Assembly (NCBI GenBank): GCA_002367255.1
Contig: DFBD01000154.1
Location: 7,805-15,874, forward strand
Direction of reading: 5' to 3'
DNA: 8,070 nucleotides
From: Rhodobacterales bacterium UBA3089
Lineage (GTDB): Bacteria; Pseudomonadota; Alphaproteobacteria; Rhodobacterales; Rhodobacteraceae
A program made the position numbers and the translations under genes. This document shows, piece after piece, positions 6,272-8,070 of the stretch. Every line of letters starts with the position of its first letter. The stretch's first letter is position 1. Below the pieces are notes generated by a model, which was not told the DNA's origin, searched no databases, and saw nothing but the letters and a program-made list of their open reading frames with translations.

Positions 6272-6293
6272 ATGGAAAACTAGGAGAGATATT

Positions 6294-7460
6294 ATGAACG
6301 CACCTGTAAATTATGACGACCTCGAAGTCGGTTATGACGTTCCTGCCGTTCCGGGCATGGATGAAAAAGACATTCAAACACCTTGCCTGATCCTCGATCT
6401 GGACGCGTTGGAACGTAACGTGAAAAAGATGGGCGACATCTGTAAAGATATGGGCGTTCGTCACCGTGCGCACGGCAAGATGCACAAATCTGTTGATGTA
6501 GCCAAGCTGCAAGAAACGCTGGGCAATTCCGTTGGTGTTTGCTGCCAGAAGGTATCCGAAGCCGAAGTTTTCGTGCGCGGTGGCATCAAGGACGTGATGG
6601 TATCCAATCAGGTTCGTGACCCGGCCAAAATCGACCGTCTGGCACGTATGCCGAAACTGGGCGCGCGTATTCTGGTATGTGTGGATGATCCCGCAAACGT
6701 CGCTGATCTTGCCGCAGCGGCGCAAAAGCATGGCACGGAACTGGAGTGTCTCGTTGAAATCGATTGTGGTGCTGGCCGTTGCGGTGTGACCACCAGCCAA
6801 GATGTAGTGAACATCGCCAAGCTGATCGATTCCGCTGATAATTTGAAGTTCGCTGGCATTCAGGCCTATCAAGGCGCGATGCAGCACATGGATCTATATA
6901 AAGACCGTGAAGCGAAAATCGACATTGCGATTGATATGGTTCGTGATGCGGTTAACGCGCTTGCCGCACAGGGTCTGGAATGTGACATCGTTGGTGGCGC
7001 TGGTACGGGTTCGTATTACTTCGAGGGCAACTCGGGCGTTTATAATGAAATGCAGTGCGGTTCATATGCGTTCATGGATGCGGATTACGGTCGTATTCTG
7101 GATAAGAACGGTAAGCGGATTGACGATGGCGAATGGGAAAATTCGCTGTTCCTGCTGACATCTGTCATGAGCCATTCCAAAGCCGACAAGGCGATTGTTG
7201 ACGCGGGCCTGAAAGCCCAATCCGTCGATAGTGGACTGCCTGTAGTTTACGGGCGCGATGATGCGGTTGAGTACGTCAAATGTTCCGACGAACACGGCGT
7301 CGTTGCCGACCCTGATGGTGCCTTGAGCATTAACGAAAAGTTACGCCTTGTGCCCGGTCACTGCGATCCGACCTGTAACGTCCACGACTGGTATGTCGGT
7401 GTTCGCGGTGGCAAAGTTGAAACACTTTGGCCTGTGTCCGCACGCGGTAAGGCATACTGA
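6294..7460 (+). CDS. bhcC: Beta-hydroxyaspartate aldolase (beta-hydroxyaspartate cycle)
   Basis: The 388-residue protein belongs to the D-threonine aldolase/D-serine dehydratase family, a fold-type III PLP barrel with a C-terminal beta domain. The N-terminal TPCLILDLDALERN (29-42) is typical. The cofactor lysine is predicted at Lys62 in RAHGKMHK, equivalent to the R-P-H-x-K-T-H-K motif of D-threonine aldolases. VEIDCGAGRCG (154-164) and GGAGTGSYY (234-242) line the cofactor site. His356 and Asp358 in GHCD correspond to the metal-binding His/Asp pair of the family. It condenses glycine with glyoxylate to (2R,3S)-beta-hydroxyaspartate, the carbon-carbon bond-forming step of the cycle. A GGAG sits seven bases before the ATG, 22 bp after bhcB. 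Without context it would be called D-threonine aldolase or low-specificity 3-hydroxyamino-acid aldolase. Confidence 0.93.
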   Translation: MNAPVNYDDLEVGYDVPAVPGMDEKDIQTPCLILDLDALERNVKKMGDICKDMGVRHRAHGKMHKSVDVAKLQETLGNSVGVCCQKVSEAEVFVRGGIKDVMVSNQVRDPAKIDRLARMPKLGARILVCVDDPANVADLAAAAQKHGTELECLVEIDCGAGRCGVTTSQDVVNIAKLIDSADNLKFAGIQAYQGAMQHMDLYKDREAKIDIAIDMVRDAVNALAAQGLECDIVGGAGTGSYYFEGNSGVYNEMQCGSYAFMDADYGRILDKNGKRIDDGEWENSLFLLTSVMSHSKADKAIVDAGLKAQSVDSGLPVVYGRDDAVEYVKCSDEHGVVADPDGALSINEKLRLVPGHCDPTCNVHDWYVGVRGGKVETLWPVSARGKAY

Positions 7461-7461
7461 T

Positions 7462-8070
7462 ATGATCATCGTTCCAGAGAGTGTAATCCCAAACCTGATT
7501 GACCGCCCCACGTCCTATAACGCCGTCGAAGCTGTTTTTGGCGCGATGTCGCGGGGAGATGCCTATAACTTTCCGGTGATCCGCGAAGACATCGGCTATG
7601 CCGACGCGCTTTACGGGTTCAAATCCGGGTTTGATAAGGCTGGCCTTTCGCTTGGTTTGAAATCCGGTGGCTATTGGCCGGGGAACGAGGCGAAAGGGTT
7701 AACAAACCATCAATCCTCGATCTTCCTGTTCAACGCCGATACCGGTCAGGTGAAAGCCATCGTTGGTGGCAACTATCTGACGGCGGTTCGTACGGCTGCG
7801 GCCTCGTCCGTTTCCATCCAGCATTTGGCCCGTAAGGATTCCAAAGTTCTGGGTATGATTGGTGCTGGCCACCAGTCCGCCTTTCAGATGCGTGCGGCAG
7901 TTGAGCAGCGCGACTTTGAAAAGGTTATCGGTTGGAACTACCACCCTGAAATGCTGTCCCGACTGGCGGATGTTGCCGAAGAACTGGGTCTACCGTTCGA
8001 GGCTGTCAGTTTGGATGAACTTGGCGCACAGGCGGATGTTATCATCTCGATTACGTCCAGCTTTGCACCA
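7462..8070 (+). CDS. bhcD: Iminosuccinate reductase, N-terminal part (cut by the window edge)
   Basis: An ATG at 7462, one base after the bhcC stop, opens a frame that stays open for 203 codons to the last base; the C-terminal third is missing. The protein belongs to the ornithine cyclodeaminase/mu-crystallin family. Visible features are the probable active-site lysine in LKSGGYWPGN (Lys67), the family signature LTAVRTAAAS (106-115, Arg110 likely binding a substrate carboxylate), and the dinucleotide-binding loop VLGMIGAGHQS (129-139). In the cycle it reduces iminosuccinate with NAD(P)H to L-aspartate, regenerating the amino donor for BhcA. An AAGG lies nine bases upstream inside bhcC, and the near overlap suggests coupled translation. 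Alternatives within the family are ornithine cyclodeaminase, alanine dehydrogenase or ketimine reductase; position behind bhcABC supports BhcD. Confidence 0.92.
   Translation, partial: MIIVPESVIPNLIDRPTSYNAVEAVFGAMSRGDAYNFPVIREDIGYADALYGFKSGFDKAGLSLGLKSGGYWPGNEAKGLTNHQSSIFLFNADTGQVKAIVGGNYLTAVRTAAASSVSIQHLARKDSKVLGMIGAGHQSAFQMRAAVEQRDFEKVIGWNYHPEMLSRLADVAEELGLPFEAVSLDELGAQADVIISITSSFAP

Noticed and set aside
6234..6887. 217-residue minus-strand open frame opposite bhcC
   Set aside because: Antisense shadow of the aldolase gene, overlapping the bhcB end as well; no domain character.
4149..7460. Reading the operon as serine cycle or generic serine/threonine catabolism
   Set aside because: The four-family order with a divergent IclR regulator matches the beta-hydroxyaspartate cycle, and no serine-cycle genes such as hydroxypyruvate reductase or malyl-CoA ligase are present in the window.
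1..8070. Mobile elements, CRISPR arrays, tRNA or other RNA genes
   Set aside because: No transposase, terminal inverted repeats, regularly spaced repeats or tRNA-like folds were seen; nearly all of the window is accounted for by the eight full or partial genes.

Overview
The window looks like a chromosomal segment of an alphaproteobacterium, most likely a marine Rhodobacteraceae (Roseobacter-type) relative of Paracoccus. This rests on the gene content, the protein-level character of the genes and the clean Shine-Dalgarno sites. Base composition is moderate (mid-50s % GC by eye, not computed), with one conspicuously AT-rich intergenic region. I see no mobile elements, RNA genes or CRISPR arrays.

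The right half (4149 to the window end) holds four tightly packed plus-strand genes in the order class V aminotransferase, Ser/Thr-dehydratase-like enzyme, D-threonine-aldolase-like enzyme, and ornithine-cyclodeaminase-like reductase. A divergent IclR-type regulator sits next to them. This order and family combination is that of the beta-hydroxyaspartate cycle (BHAC): bhcA, bhcB, bhcC, bhcD with bhcR. The cycle is known from Paracoccus denitrificans and is frequent in marine Rhodobacteraceae. It turns two glyoxylate (from glycolate) into one oxaloacetate without releasing CO2. BhcA makes glycine from glyoxylate using aspartate. BhcC condenses glycine with a second glyoxylate to beta-hydroxyaspartate. 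BhcB dehydrates that to iminosuccinate. BhcD reduces it to aspartate, which returns to BhcA. bhcD runs off the right edge of the window.

The left half is on the minus strand: bhcR (3139-3966), then a three-gene TRAP transporter in the order periplasmic binding protein (2036-3010), small permease (1453-1977) and large permease (157-1452). The transporter lies directly downstream of bhcR and is a plausible uptake system for glycolate, glyoxylate or another acid feeding the cycle; its substrate is not shown by the sequence. The last 46 codons of a DeoR/GlpR-type regulator converge on the transporter operon at the left edge (1-141) and belong to a separate locus.

The 182-bp bhcR-bhcA intergenic region carries a duplicated AT-rich element (18 bp, 16 identical), 73 bp apart, with an imperfect dyad almost exactly midway. 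This is a candidate BhcR operator arrangement. A strong stem-loop lies between the binding-protein gene and the small permease gene, where it could help maintain unequal expression.
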